From Tropicimonas sp. IMCC34043 (GTDB lineage: Bacteria; Pseudomonadota; Alphaproteobacteria; Rhodobacterales; Rhodobacteraceae): DNA of 64,000 bases. Shown piece after piece: positions 53,673 to 62,521 of the stretch. The stretch spans positions 248,001-312,000 of the forward strand of contig NZ_QMEK01000004.1 of assembly GCF_003390845.1 (NCBI RefSeq), written 5' to 3'. Position numbers and translations under genes: made by a program. Numbering within the stretch: the first letter of the stretch is position 1; every line of letters starts with the position of its first letter. The notes beneath the pieces are model-generated. The model saw nothing but the letters and a program-made list of their open reading frames with translations, was not told the DNA's origin and did no database searches.

Positions 53673-55289
53673 ATGGAAATCGGTCTGGTGGAGTTGTCGC
53701 GCCTGCAGTTCGCGATGACGGCCATGTATCATTTCCTCTTCGTGCCGCTCACGCTCGGTCTGTCGATCATCGTGGCGATCATGGAGACGGTCTATGTGAT
53801 GACCAATCGCCCGATCTGGCGGCAGATGACGAAATTCTGGGGAACGCTCTTCGGGATCAACTTCGTCCTCGGCGTCGCGACGGGCATCACCATGGAATTC
53901 CAGTTCGGCATGAACTGGTCCTATTACAGCCATTATGTCGGCGACATCTTCGGTGCGCCGCTGGCGATCGAGGGGATGATGGCCTTCTTCCTTGAGGCCA
54001 CATTCGTCGGGCTGTTCTTCTTCGGCTGGGACAAGCTGTCGAAACGCGGGCACCTGACGGTCACCTGGCTGGTGGCCATCGGCTCGAACTTTTCCGCGCT
54101 GTGGATCCTGATCGCCAATGGCTGGATGCAGCATCCGGTGGGGGCGGTGTTCAACCCCGTGACCATGCGGATGGAAATGACGAGCTTCTATGAGGTCGTC
54201 TTCAACGGTGTGGCGCAGGCCAAGTTCGTCCACACCGTTTCGGCGGGCTATGTCACGGCCTCGGTCTTCGTGCTCGGCGTCTCGTCGTGGTACCTGTTGA
54301 AGGGACGGCACATCGACCTGGCCAAACGGTCGATCGCCATCGCCTGTTCCTTCGGTCTTGCCTCGGCGCTGTCGGTGATCGTGCTGGGCGACGAGTCGGG
54401 CTATGACGCGACGCTGAACCAGAAGATGAAGCTCGCCGCCATCGAGGGGATGTGGAACACCGAGCCAGCGCCGGCCTCGTTCACGCTGATCGGGTTCCCG
54501 GATAACGAGGCACGCGAGACCCACTATGCGGTCCATATCCCGGCCATGATGGGGCTGATCGGAACCCGGTCGCTGAACACGGTCATTCCGGGGGTCAACG
54601 AACTTGTCGCCAAGGCCGAGGACAGCATCCGCAGGGGCATCGTGGCCTATGACGGGCTGATGCAGATCCGCGCCGCCAAGGGCGAAGTCTCGCCAGAGGT
54701 GAAGGCGAAGTTCGAGGAAAATTCGGACGACCTCGGGTATGCGTTCCTGCTCAAGCGCTATGTCGACGATCCGCGGCAGGCGACCGAGGCGCAGATTGTC
54801 AAGGCGGCCAACGACACGGTGCCACTGGTCTGGCCGATCTTCTGGGCGTTCCGCTTCATGGTCGGGCTCGGGTTCGCCTTCCTCGCCGTGATGCTCTATT
54901 TCTTCTATCGCGCCAACTGGCGGAACATGACCTTCCCGCGGCCGGCGCTGTGGATGGCGGTACTCATCATTCCGACGCCCTGGATCGCCGCCGAACTTGG
55001 CTGGTTCGTGTCGGAATTCGGCCGCCAGCCCTGGACCGTTGACGGCGTGCTGCCGACCGCGCTGTCGGTCAGCAACCTCACCATCGCGGATCTGCTGATC
55101 ACGCTGGCGGGTTTCGTCACCTTCTACTCGGTCCTTTTCGTGGTCGAGATGGCGCTGATGCTGAAGTTCATCCGCAAGGGCCCCTACATGGATGTGGCCG
55201 AGACCGCGACCTGGAAACTGAAGCATGAGCACCGCCTGAGCACCCACGACGGCAACGTCCCCGGTGCCAATGCAACGCCAGCGGAGTAA
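53673..55289 (+). CDS. cydA: Cytochrome bd ubiquinol oxidase subunit I CydA
   Basis: Haem-bearing subunit of the inner-membrane bd quinol oxidase. The 538 residues have about nine membrane helices; His20 in AMYHFLFVPLTLG matches the b595/d haem ligand, the Q-loop follows GWDKLSKRGHLTVTWLV, and QAKFVHTVSAGYV and FWAFRFMVGLGF carry the other haem-ligand candidates (His, Met). The glutamate-rich quinol-loop region is present. GGAGG lies 6-7 bases before the ATG. It is slightly longer than E. coli CydA. Confidence 0.96.
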   Translation: MEIGLVELSRLQFAMTAMYHFLFVPLTLGLSIIVAIMETVYVMTNRPIWRQMTKFWGTLFGINFVLGVATGITMEFQFGMNWSYYSHYVGDIFGAPLAIEGMMAFFLEATFVGLFFFGWDKLSKRGHLTVTWLVAIGSNFSALWILIANGWMQHPVGAVFNPVTMRMEMTSFYEVVFNGVAQAKFVHTVSAGYVTASVFVLGVSSWYLLKGRHIDLAKRSIAIACSFGLASALSVIVLGDESGYDATLNQKMKLAAIEGMWNTEPAPASFTLIGFPDNEARETHYAVHIPAMMGLIGTRSLNTVIPGVNELVAKAEDSIRRGIVAYDGLMQIRAAKGEVSPEVKAKFEENSDDLGYAFLLKRYVDDPRQATEAQIVKAANDTVPLVWPIFWAFRFMVGLGFAFLAVMLYFFYRANWRNMTFPRPALWMAVLIIPTPWIAAELGWFVSEFGRQPWTVDGVLPTALSVSNLTIADLLITLAGFVTFYSVLFVVEMALMLKFIRKGPYMDVAETATWKLKHEHRLSTHDGNVPGANATPAE

Positions 55290-55294
55290 GACAC

Positions 55295-56458
55295 ATGATC
55301 TTGCATGAATTGATCGCCTTCGACGTGCTTCGCGTGATTTGGTGGCTGCTTCTGGGCGTGCTTCTGATCGGATTCGCGCTGACCGATGGCTTCGACATGG
55401 GGGTGGGGGCACTGTTGCCCTTCGTCGCCAGGACCGACCTTGAACGCCGGCAGGCGATCAACACGGTCGGTCCGGTGTGGGAGGGCAATCAGGTCTGGTT
55501 CATCCTTGGGGGCGGTGCAATCTTTGCCGCCTGGCCGCCGCTCTATGCGGTCAGTTTCTCGGGCTTCTATCTGGCAATGTTCACCATACTTGCGGCGCTG
55601 ATCCTGCGGCCCGTGGGCTTCAAGTACCGGTCCAAGCGCGAAAGCCCGACCTGGCGCAGCACCTGGGACTGGGCGCTGTTCGTGGGTGGCGCGGTGCCGG
55701 CGTTGCTGTTCGGGGTGGCCGTGGGCAATGTGCTGGTCGGCGTGCCGTTCCACCTGACCCCCGACATGATGCCGATGTACGACGGCCCGTTCTATGCCAA
55801 GTTCCTGGGTTTGCTGAACCCGTTCTCGCTGCTCGCGGGCGTGGTCTCGCTCGCCATGCTGCTCCAGCACGGTGCGGCCTGGCTCGCGCTCAAGGCCGAT
55901 GGCATGGTGGCGACACGGGCCCGCCGCTATGGCCCGGTCTTCGGCTATGTCGCGGCGGCGGGCTTTGCGCTTGCCGGGCTGTGGCTGGCGGTTGGCATCG
56001 ACGGCTTCCGGATCGTGGGCGATGTGGTCCGGGACGGGCCATCGAACCCGCTGCTGTCCGAGGTCGCCCGCGACCAAAGCTGGCTTGTGGCCTATTCGAC
56101 CCGGCCCTGGATCGCCATTGCCCCGATCCTGGGCTTTATCGGCATCCTGATGGCCGCGCGCAGCCTCGACCGTGCCAGTGACCTTGCGCCACTTCTTTGG
56201 TCCAAGCTCGGTATCTTCGGGGTGATCTCGACCGTCGGGCTGACGATGTTCCCCTTCATCCTGCCCTCGACGGTCGATCCGAACTCGTCCCTGACCGTCT
56301 GGGATGCTTCGTCTTCGCACCTGACACTCTTTGTCATGCTGGTCTGTGCGGTGATCTTCATGCCGCTGATTCTTGCCTACACGGCCTGGGTCTATCGCGT
56401 GCTCTGGGGCAAGGTCACCGAGGACGACGTCGCCGACAATTCCGAATCCGTCTACTGA
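55295..56458 (+). CDS. cydB: Cytochrome bd ubiquinol oxidase subunit II CydB
   Basis: Second large subunit of the bd oxidase, without haem. The 387-residue protein has eight to nine membrane segments and the family pattern LTDGFDMGVGALLPF near residue 28, GNQVWFILGGGAIFAAWP near 65, and ILPSTVDPNSSLTVWDASSS near 325. It starts 5 bases after cydA and is followed 13 bases later by cydX. Confidence 0.96.
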   Translation: MILHELIAFDVLRVIWWLLLGVLLIGFALTDGFDMGVGALLPFVARTDLERRQAINTVGPVWEGNQVWFILGGGAIFAAWPPLYAVSFSGFYLAMFTILAALILRPVGFKYRSKRESPTWRSTWDWALFVGGAVPALLFGVAVGNVLVGVPFHLTPDMMPMYDGPFYAKFLGLLNPFSLLAGVVSLAMLLQHGAAWLALKADGMVATRARRYGPVFGYVAAAGFALAGLWLAVGIDGFRIVGDVVRDGPSNPLLSEVARDQSWLVAYSTRPWIAIAPILGFIGILMAARSLDRASDLAPLLWSKLGIFGVISTVGLTMFPFILPSTVDPNSSLTVWDASSSHLTLFVMLVCAVIFMPLILAYTAWVYRVLWGKVTEDDVADNSESVY

Positions 56459-56471
56459 GGAGACTGAAACG

Positions 56472-56585
56472 ATGTGGTATTTTGCCTGGATGCTCGGTCT
56501 TCCGCTGGCAGCGATGCTGGCCGTTCTAAACGCCATGTGGCTCGAGATGCAACAAGACCGCCGCCTGACCGAAGACGAGGACTGA
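56472..56585 (+). CDS. cydX: Small cytochrome bd subunit CydX
   Basis: A 37-residue single-helix protein (MWYFAWMLGLPLAAMLAVLN at the start) with the conserved N-terminal MWYFAW and an acidic tail. Such small proteins stabilise the bd oxidase. GAGGAG precedes the ATG by 9 bases and it lies 13 bases after cydB. Confidence 0.92.
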   Translation: MWYFAWMLGLPLAAMLAVLNAMWLEMQQDRRLTEDED

Positions 56586-56593
56586 CGGCGCTC

Positions 56594-56684
56594 GCCCCTG
56601 CCAGAGGTGGCAGGGGCCAAGAAAGGCATCGATTTTGTCCGATTGGACGATGGGCCGGGGCGGCAACACCCCGGCCTGATTTTT
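56594..56684 (+). terminator. Two hairpins ending the cyd operon
   Basis: First, a perfect 10-bp stem GCCCCTGCCA/TGGCAGGGGC (56594-56617) without T tract, 8 bases after cydX. Then a perfect 8-bp stem GGCCGGGG/CCCCGGCC (56653-56676) followed by TGATTTTTG, a good intrinsic terminator. The remaining ~260 bases up to 56948 hold nothing I can identify. Confidence 0.8.
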
Positions 56685-56948
56685 GCCGGGGTACGTAAAG
56701 GGCGGATCGAGGTTTGTGCTGGATCAAAGGCGCGGCGGCGCAAGGTCCCTATAACTGGCCATGGATCGGGTCGCCGCGGCAGAGGCGTTATCGAGTGTCG
56801 CATCGTATCGGTCGGCTGCCGGGCGTCCCGATCCGTTCGATCCGTCAGGTTTGACTGGCGTTCGGCATGCTTGAGCCAGGACAATGGTGGCAATTGCATC
56901 TGGCGTCCTGGCACGACGTGGCAGGCACGGGCCGTGTTCTGTCGCCAG

Positions 56949-57188
56949 TCACTCGGGGTTGCTGCGCTTTTCCTTGTAGGCCCCGGGCCAATGGTCATAG
57001 CGCCCAAGGCGCAGTTGCTGCTCGATGATCATATCGATGAAAGCAGCCCGCTGATCGCGCTTCTTGAGGCCCTGAAACAGACGCTTCTGCGCCTGCGTCA
57101 TGGAACACCCGACGCAATGTCCGCGACGGCGAAAACTGCATTGATCAATGCACGGTGACGGGAAGACGGGAATCGGCAAACAGGTCAA
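56949..57188 (-). CDS. DUF1289-family small cysteine protein
   Basis: A 79-residue protein with the DUF1289 cysteine pattern (SPCIDQCSFRRRGHCVGC: CxxxC and CxxC, probably a metal site) followed by TQAQKRLFQGLKKRDQRAAF and an amphipathic Arg/Trp-rich tail. The function is unknown in the family. No ATG fits; the frame opens with TTG at 57188 (another TTG at 57179). A 16-base perfect palindrome (57137-57152) falls inside the coding part. It follows hemP by 59 bases on the same strand. Confidence 0.72.
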   Translation of the reverse strand: MTCLPIPVFPSPCIDQCSFRRRGHCVGCSMTQAQKRLFQGLKKRDQRAAFIDMIIEQQLRLGRYDHWPGAYKEKRSNPE

Positions 57189-57247
57189 GCAATCATTCCA
57201 TTTTGAATGACGCCATTCTTGCCGATCCCCGGGCTTCTGTCACGCGG

Positions 57248-57418
57248 CTATTTCGTCAGGATCAGCTTGCCGGCCTTGGTGATCCGAAGAGTATAGATCT
57301 TGTCGTCCAGCAGGATCTGGGCAAGCCCCGAGGTGCTGGTCATTGCCCTTGCGTCGAAGGTCGGCAAGCCGGCAAGGGCAGAGTGGGTCAGGTCGATATT
57401 GTTGATCATCATGGTCAT
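57248..57418 (-). CDS. hemP: Hemin uptake protein HemP
   Basis: A 56-residue cytosolic protein with the conserved HemP tail: ALTSTSGLAQILLDDKIYTL-like text reads here as MTSTSGLAQILLDDKIYTLR and ITKAGKLILTK. HemP genes are often iron-regulated and linked to haem transport. The ATG at 57418 has AGGAAA 5-6 bases upstream; the frame is open 24 bases further to another ATG. The AT-rich upstream region 57475-57530 has a TTGACA but no well-spaced -10. No haem receptor genes are in the window. Confidence 0.85.
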   Translation of the reverse strand: MTMMINNIDLTHSALAGLPTFDARAMTSTSGLAQILLDDKIYTLRITKAGKLILTK

Positions 57419-57525
57419 GAGCGTTTCCTGTGTCCAAGGCATGAAGTCGTCGGTGCGGTGTCTCGCGCGCCCTCATACCTTATAAAAACACTATGACTTG
57501 TCAATCCTGAATAAAACAGTCGGCT

Positions 57526-57993
57526 TTATGACGTGCGCAGGTCAGGATCCTTGGGGGCCACCTCCATCCACATTGTCACCGGCCCGTCGTTGACCAGCTC
57601 GACCGCCATGTCGGCGCCAAACTGGCCGTTGGCGACATGGGGGCCAAGCCCGGCCAGCGTGCGGGAAAAGTGCTGATACAGTCGCTCACCCGGCTCCGGC
57701 GCAGCGGCATCCGAAAATCCGGGGCGATTTCCGCGGCTTGTATCGCCCGCCAGGGTGAACTGGCTGACCACCAGCGCCGCGCCGCCGGTGTCGAGCAGGG
57801 AAAGGTTCATCTTGTCCGATCCGTCGCGGAAGATCCGCAGCCGGGCGATCTTTGCCGCCAGTCTGTCGGCTTCGGCCTCGGTGTCGCCCCGCATCGCGCA
57901 GACAAGAATCAGCAGGCCCGGGCCGATCGCGCCGAGGGTCTCGCCCGCGACCGTGACCGATGCCCGGCTGACCCGCTGGACCAGCGCCCTCAC
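57526..57993 (-). CDS. dtd: D-aminoacyl-tRNA deacylase
   Basis: Enzyme that removes D-amino acids (and glycine) wrongly attached to tRNA. The 155 residues begin [18 protein letters not shown] and contain the conserved [18 protein letters not shown] and [11 protein letters not shown] (the Gly-cisPro type active-site pair). Full length for the family. The start overlaps the upstream kinase stop by 4 bases, so both are cotranscribed. Confidence 0.95.
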   Translation of the reverse strand: MRALVQRVSRASVTVAGETLGAIGPGLLILVCAMRGDTEAEADRLAAKIARLRIFRDGSDKMNLSLLDTGGAALVVSQFTLAGDTSRGNRPGFSDAAAPEPGERLYQHFSRTLAGLGPHVANGQFGADMAVELVNDGPVTMWMEVAPKDPDLRTS

Positions 57994-58922
57994 AACCCCA
58001 GCTCGGCCGCCGTCGGAGGATTGGCCCCGGCGCGCGCGACCGTCACTGCCGCTGCGCGGTTGCCAAGCCGCAGCGCGTCTTCGAGCGCACTCGCGTCGAT
58101 CTCGGCAAGCCCCGCCTTGTCGAGGAACCCGGCCCGATGCAGCCCCGCCAGCAGCCCGGCGTTGAAGGTGTCGCCCGCGCCGACAGTATCGACGACCACG
58201 GCCGGTTCGCCCGCAACGCTGATCCGCCGGCCCGGCATGTAACCTGTGACCCCTTTCGGCCCTTCGGTGATGCAGACGAGCTTTGGCCCCTGATCGAGCA
58301 GCCCTTCGGCCAGTGTCGCCGTGTCGCCCGGGCCCGCGATCCAGTGCAGGTCCTCGTCCGAAACCTTGACGATGTCGGCCATGGCGATCATCCGCCCGAC
58401 CCGGGCACGATAGGCGGCCTCGTCGCGGATGAATCCGGGGCGGATGTTGGGGTCGACCATCACCAGCCGCCTTGCCTGTTCGCGGGCCGCCAGCGCCTCA
58501 TAGGCGCTGCCACAGGGTTCGACCACAAGGGAAATGCCGCCAAAGAACAGCGCGGCGACCCCGTCGAGCGCCGTCTCGTCCGGCAGGTCGGCCGCGTCAA
58601 GCATCCGTCCCGCCGTGCCCTCGTCATAGAAGGCGTACCGCGCCTGCCCGCCGACAAGCTCGACAAAGGCCAGCGTGCAGGGCCGGTCGGCGCGGGCGCA
58701 AAGCCCGGCATCGACCCCGCTTGCCGTCAGCGCCTGGCTGAGTTTCTGTCCGAAAAGGTCGGTCGAAAGCCCGGTGAAGAATTTCACCGGCGTCTCAAGC
58801 CGCCCCAGCGCAATCGCGGTATTGAAGACGGCCCCACCCGCAACGGGGGCAAAGCAGGGTTCTTCCGCGGTGGTGACGCGCGGCAGCATGTCGATCAGGG
58901 CTTCGCCTGCGCACAGGATCAT
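57990..58922 (-). CDS. PfkB-family carbohydrate kinase (fructokinase-like)
   Basis: Ribokinase-fold sugar kinase of 310 residues. PfkB signatures: N-terminal [20 protein letters not shown] and the catalytic [17 protein letters not shown] near residue 247, with [11 protein letters not shown] and DPNIRPG in between. The best guess is a fructokinase by overall pattern, but the sugar is not decided by sequence. GGGAGG precedes the ATG at 58922; the longer open frame adds unconserved sequence. It is coupled to dtd. Confidence 0.85.
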   Translation of the reverse strand: MILCAGEALIDMLPRVTTAEEPCFAPVAGGAVFNTAIALGRLETPVKFFTGLSTDLFGQKLSQALTASGVDAGLCARADRPCTLAFVELVGGQARYAFYDEGTAGRMLDAADLPDETALDGVAALFFGGISLVVEPCGSAYEALAAREQARRLVMVDPNIRPGFIRDEAAYRARVGRMIAMADIVKVSDEDLHWIAGPGDTATLAEGLLDQGPKLVCITEGPKGVTGYMPGRRISVAGEPAVVVDTVGAGDTFNAGLLAGLHRAGFLDKAGLAEIDASALEDALRLGNRAAAVTVARAGANPPTAAELGL

Positions 58923-59055
58923 CGTGGCCTCCCTCAGGTCTGTGTGTCCCATTGCTAGCCCCGGTCGCGCGCAAGGTCTACAGAGCCGGCGATCTCGTCC
59001 CCCGATCGATCCGCCCAAAGATCGAGGGCGCGGCGGCAGGACCCGCGGGTTCGGC

Positions 59056-60270
59056 TCAGTAGGTGCCGGGATAGGGCGTGAAGCCGCCCCCGTTCTGGGC
59101 CTGATACAGGTAGAACGCGATCCCGGCGACGATCAGCGCGGCAAGGATCGCAAGCGTGATCTTGACCGCCGAATAGGGCCGTTCGCCCTTGATCCGGCCC
59201 GTACGGGCATTGACGACGAAACGATAGCTTCGGCCGCGGTACTTGTAGGCCGCAAGCCATATCGGCAGCAGGATGTGCTTGAACGTGACATCCGACAGAT
59301 CGGTCCGGGCGTTGGTGATCTGTTGCAGGTCGCCGCCGATGTCGCGCCGGATGTCGCCCGCGATCACCGCGTCCATCTTGGCCCGCGCAATCGAGAAGCC
59401 CGATTCTAGCGGCACCGAATAGCCCTCGGAGACGAAGCCCGCCAGGTATTCCGGCCGATAGGGGATCAACTCCCGCAGATCCCAGGGCGCAAGGTCGTCG
59501 GTATATTCGCGCGGCAAGGTGTCGGAGGCCAGCACCAGCACATCGTCGAAGTTGCGCGCGACCTTGCCGCGCACCGACCGCCAGCGGGTGCGGACAACCT
59601 GCACCGGCTGCGGCCGGCCGTTCATAACGCGCATGTGGGTTTCGACATAATTGTCGCCACGCCGGCCGGCATAGGCGGTGCGGGTGCGGGCGTCATAGGT
59701 CCAATAGGGAACATAGATCCCCTTCATCCGCCGCCCCTTGCGCGCGTATTGCCTCAACCCGTTCGGCGCGAACCAGAGCCGGCCCAGCCAGTCGGTCATC
59801 GCCTTGTGGGCGGTGGCCTCGTCGATGGCGAAGGGCAGCAGCGCCGAGGGCTTGAACTGTCGGCTGGCGCCGGTGTCGGTGACGACGGGCGAGGCGCAGA
59901 ACGGGCATTCGGTGGCATGTTCGCCGTCGTTCAGCTCGATCTGGGCGCCGCAGCTTTCGCAATGCAGCGTGCGGACCGTGACCATGTCGCCCGCGGGCAG
60001 GTCGTTCTTGATCGCGCGGTCATAGTCGAGCTCCCGCAGGGCCTCGACCCATTCCTGCCGGCCGATGGCCGAGACCCGTTCGACACGGCCGCAGTGGTCG
60101 CAGACCAGCGTACCTTCGGCGGCTGAAAACCGCAGGTCCGAACCGCAGGTCGGGCAGGGGAACCGGTGCGCCTCGTCTCCGGCAGGTGCGGCGGTGGCTT
60201 TCGGCGGCGGGGGCGGACCGGCGTCTGCCCGTCGCCCCCGGCTGCGGGGAACGGAAGGAATGTCGCTCAT
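59056..60270 (-). CDS. Zinc-ribbon membrane protein in the SPFH/TelA cluster
   Basis: A 404-residue protein. The N-terminal part is Pro/Ala-rich, followed by two zinc ribbons: Cys39, Cys42, Cys57, Cys60 (CPTC/CDHC) and Cys104, Cys107, Cys122, Cys125 (CESC/CPFC). The middle includes GIYVPYWTYDARTRTAYAG, and one membrane helix lies near the end (ITLAILAALIVAGIAFYLY, ~residue 372). Similar proteins accompany SPFH proteins in other bacteria; the function is unknown. It starts 18 bases after the SPFH-GYF gene, in one transcription unit. Confidence 0.72.
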   Translation of the reverse strand: MSDIPSVPRSRGRRADAGPPPPPKATAAPAGDEAHRFPCPTCGSDLRFSAAEGTLVCDHCGRVERVSAIGRQEWVEALRELDYDRAIKNDLPAGDMVTVRTLHCESCGAQIELNDGEHATECPFCASPVVTDTGASRQFKPSALLPFAIDEATAHKAMTDWLGRLWFAPNGLRQYARKGRRMKGIYVPYWTYDARTRTAYAGRRGDNYVETHMRVMNGRPQPVQVVRTRWRSVRGKVARNFDDVLVLASDTLPREYTDDLAPWDLRELIPYRPEYLAGFVSEGYSVPLESGFSIARAKMDAVIAGDIRRDIGGDLQQITNARTDLSDVTFKHILLPIWLAAYKYRGRSYRFVVNARTGRIKGERPYSAVKITLAILAALIVAGIAFYLYQAQNGGGFTPYPGTY

Positions 60271-60288
60271 GGCTGGTGGCTTCCCGGA

Positions 60289-61437
60289 TCAGGCGCCCGG
60301 CGGCGGGGGCGGCGGCAGGATGGTGAACAACTGGGCGAGTTCCTGAACCTCGTCGGCGGTCTTCCAGCCGTCCTGGCCGGGGGTCCAGACATGGGTTTCA
60401 CGGCCGAGGCTGCCATCGGCTGCCATTCGCCCCATGTCGGCCTTCGAGAACGGCCCCGAGGTTTTCCCGTCCTTGGCAATGTGCCAGACGTGTTCGACCG
60501 GCGGCGGCGGTGGCGGCGCGGGTTGCGCCGCGGCAGGGCTGGCAGCCTGCGGCTGTGGACTGGCGCCCCAAGGTCCCTGCACGTAACCGGGGTTCGCCAT
60601 CTGGCTGCCCATCGCCATGCCCATGCCGGCGCCGAGGCCCGCGGCCATGCCGCCGCCCGCCGGGTTCCGCGCCGCCGAGGTCATCGCCTCGGCCGCCGAA
60701 TACTGCGTGAACCGGCCCAGATCGCCTGCAAGCCCCATCGAGGTCCGCTTGTCGAGCGCCTGTTCCACCGCCGGCGGCAACGAGATGTTCTCGATGTAGA
60801 ATTCCGGCATCTGCATGCCGTAATCGGCCAGCACCTCGGACACCTTGGCGGCGATCAGCTTGCCCATGTCGGCGGTGTTGGCGGCCATGTCGAGCACCGG
60901 GATGCCCGAGGCCGCCATGACGCGCGAGCTTTCCTGCACGATGACGTTGCGGATCTGGAACGAGATCTCGTCGGTGGTGAACTCGCCGTCGGTGCCGACG
61001 ATCTCGGTCATGAACCGGGCGGGGTCGGTCACGCGGACCGAATAGGTGCCGAAGGCGCGGATCCGGGTCGGCCCGAATTCGGGATCGCGCAGCATCACCG
61101 GGTTCTTGGTGCCCCACTTGAGGTCGGTAAACCGGGTGGTGTTGACGAAATAGATCTCGGCCTTGAAGGGCGAGCGGAAGCCGTGATCCCAGTGCTGCAG
61201 CGTCGTCATGATCGGCATGTTGTTCGTCTCGAGCATGTAGAGCCCGGGGGTGAACACGTCCGCAAGCTGGCCTTCGTGAATGAAGACGGCCGCCTGACCC
61301 TCGCGCACGGTCAGCTTGGCGCCGTACTTGATCTCGTGGCCTTCGCGTTCAAAGCGCCAGACCAGAGTGTCCCGCGTGTCGTCGGTCCAATGGATGACAT
61401 CGATGAACTGGCCGGAAAGGAAGTCGAAAATGCCCAT
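60289..61437 (-). CDS. SPFH-domain protein with C-terminal GYF_2 domain
   Basis: A 382-residue protein of the SPFH (stomatin/flotillin-like, virion-core-type) family: the SPFH domain spans about residues 20-240 (ending IENISLPPAVEQALDKR), then a Gly/Ala/Met-rich linker and Pro run, then a GYF_2-type domain (VWHIAKDGKTSGPFSKADM, TPGQDGWKTADEV). SPFH proteins scaffold membranes. No N-terminal membrane helix is obvious. The ATG at 61437 has GAGG upstream. It sits between the DUF2927 lipoprotein and zinc-ribbon genes. Confidence 0.83.
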   Translation of the reverse strand: MGIFDFLSGQFIDVIHWTDDTRDTLVWRFEREGHEIKYGAKLTVREGQAAVFIHEGQLADVFTPGLYMLETNNMPIMTTLQHWDHGFRSPFKAEIYFVNTTRFTDLKWGTKNPVMLRDPEFGPTRIRAFGTYSVRVTDPARFMTEIVGTDGEFTTDEISFQIRNVIVQESSRVMAASGIPVLDMAANTADMGKLIAAKVSEVLADYGMQMPEFYIENISLPPAVEQALDKRTSMGLAGDLGRFTQYSAAEAMTSAARNPAGGGMAAGLGAGMGMAMGSQMANPGYVQGPWGASPQPQAASPAAAQPAPPPPPPVEHVWHIAKDGKTSGPFSKADMGRMAADGSLGRETHVWTPGQDGWKTADEVQELAQLFTILPPPPPPGA

Positions 61438-61538
61438 GCCGGGACCTCGCGTGACTGTCTTTGCCGAAACTATACGCCGTGCCCTGCGGCCTTCCAACCG
61501 CCGATGCCGCCAATTCCCGGACCGCGGCGCACCGGGGT

Positions 61539-62519
61539 TCAGCCATCCCCGCCCATCAGCTCCGTGGCGATCTGGGTGACGACGGGGCGGGCCTCGTCTG
61601 GGGTCATGCCGGGGGTCAGCCGCGGATCATAGAGGATCTTCAGCATCAGCTCGTCCTGACGTGTCAGCAAAGCGAATTCCTCGTCGTCGTTGAAGATCGA
61701 CGGCCGCGCCATCGGGCTGTCGTTGGCAAGCCCCAGCCCCTGGGCGATCTCTTCGTGCACGCAGGACAGCCGCAGCAGGTCGGGGTGTTCGCCGCGGATC
61801 ACCGCGACCGCGCGGGAATAGGTCGGCTCGTGGCCGTTCGAGAAGGCGATGGCGAGGCAGAAGGTCTCGCGCGGCATGGTCTCGATCGCACGCAAGGCAA
61901 CGTCGTCGATGCCGGGCACCAGCCTGCGCAGCTCGGGGCCATAGCCGCGGCGTTCGTCTTCGTTCAGCACCAGCACGTTGAAATTCGCGTTCTGCGGGCT
62001 GGTGACGCTGATCGGGTGGCCGCTGACCTTGGCCAGCCGCGCGGCATAGGCGGTGATGGTCTGGGTGTCGCGGGCGCGCTGGTCGGGCGGGACCGTGTCG
62101 CCGAAGGTCAGCCCGAGGCGCACCGGCATCTGCCAGCGCCGCAGCTGGCTTTCTGTCGCCTGCGCGACCAGCTTGCCGCCAATGGGCCGGTATTCGTCGT
62201 AAAGCGCGACCTTTATGAAGTTCTCGACCAGATTATGGGTGGCGAAGGGCGTGTCGCTGCCGCCGCCATCGGTGCGCAAAAGCCCCTGCGCCTCCAGATC
62301 CGTCTGAACCCTCGCATAGTGGCGCGCAAGCTGGTCGCTGTCGGCTGATTGCACGGTGGGGCCAGCCGGCGCCTTGGGCGCCGGACCGGCATCTGTGGGG
62401 GGCGTGGCCACGGTCTCGGGGGGGACGGGCGCCGTGGGACGCGGTGCGCCGCAGCCGCCAAGGACCGCGAGCAGCGCCGCAACCTGCCAGACCCGACTTT
62501 GCGTCCCTCGAACCCGCAA
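61539..62519 (-). CDS. DUF2927-type lipoprotein, metalloprotease-like
   Basis: A 326-residue lipoprotein (lipobox LGGC, Cys23) followed by a Pro/Ala/Thr-rich linker and the DUF2927 domain. CVHEEIAQGLGLANDSP carries an HExxx-type metal-binding pattern, and SIFNDDEEFALLTRQDELML follows. A peptidase role is inferred only from that motif. No ATG or GTG fits; the start is TTG at 62519, 2 bases after the telA stop. Its length and DUF2927 hallmarks support a real gene. Confidence 0.78.
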   Translation of the reverse strand: MRVRGTQSRVWQVAALLAVLGGCGAPRPTAPVPPETVATPPTDAGPAPKAPAGPTVQSADSDQLARHYARVQTDLEAQGLLRTDGGGSDTPFATHNLVENFIKVALYDEYRPIGGKLVAQATESQLRRWQMPVRLGLTFGDTVPPDQRARDTQTITAYAARLAKVSGHPISVTSPQNANFNVLVLNEDERRGYGPELRRLVPGIDDVALRAIETMPRETFCLAIAFSNGHEPTYSRAVAVIRGEHPDLLRLSCVHEEIAQGLGLANDSPMARPSIFNDDEEFALLTRQDELMLKILYDPRLTPGMTPDEARPVVTQIATELMGGDG

Positions 62520-62521
62520 TT

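Noticed and set aside
57137-57152. 16-base perfect palindrome TGCATTGATCAATGCA
   Set aside because: It lies inside the DUF1289 coding sequence over the conserved Cys-Ile-Asp-Gln-Cys codons and is not placed at a promoter, so a regulatory role is doubtful.
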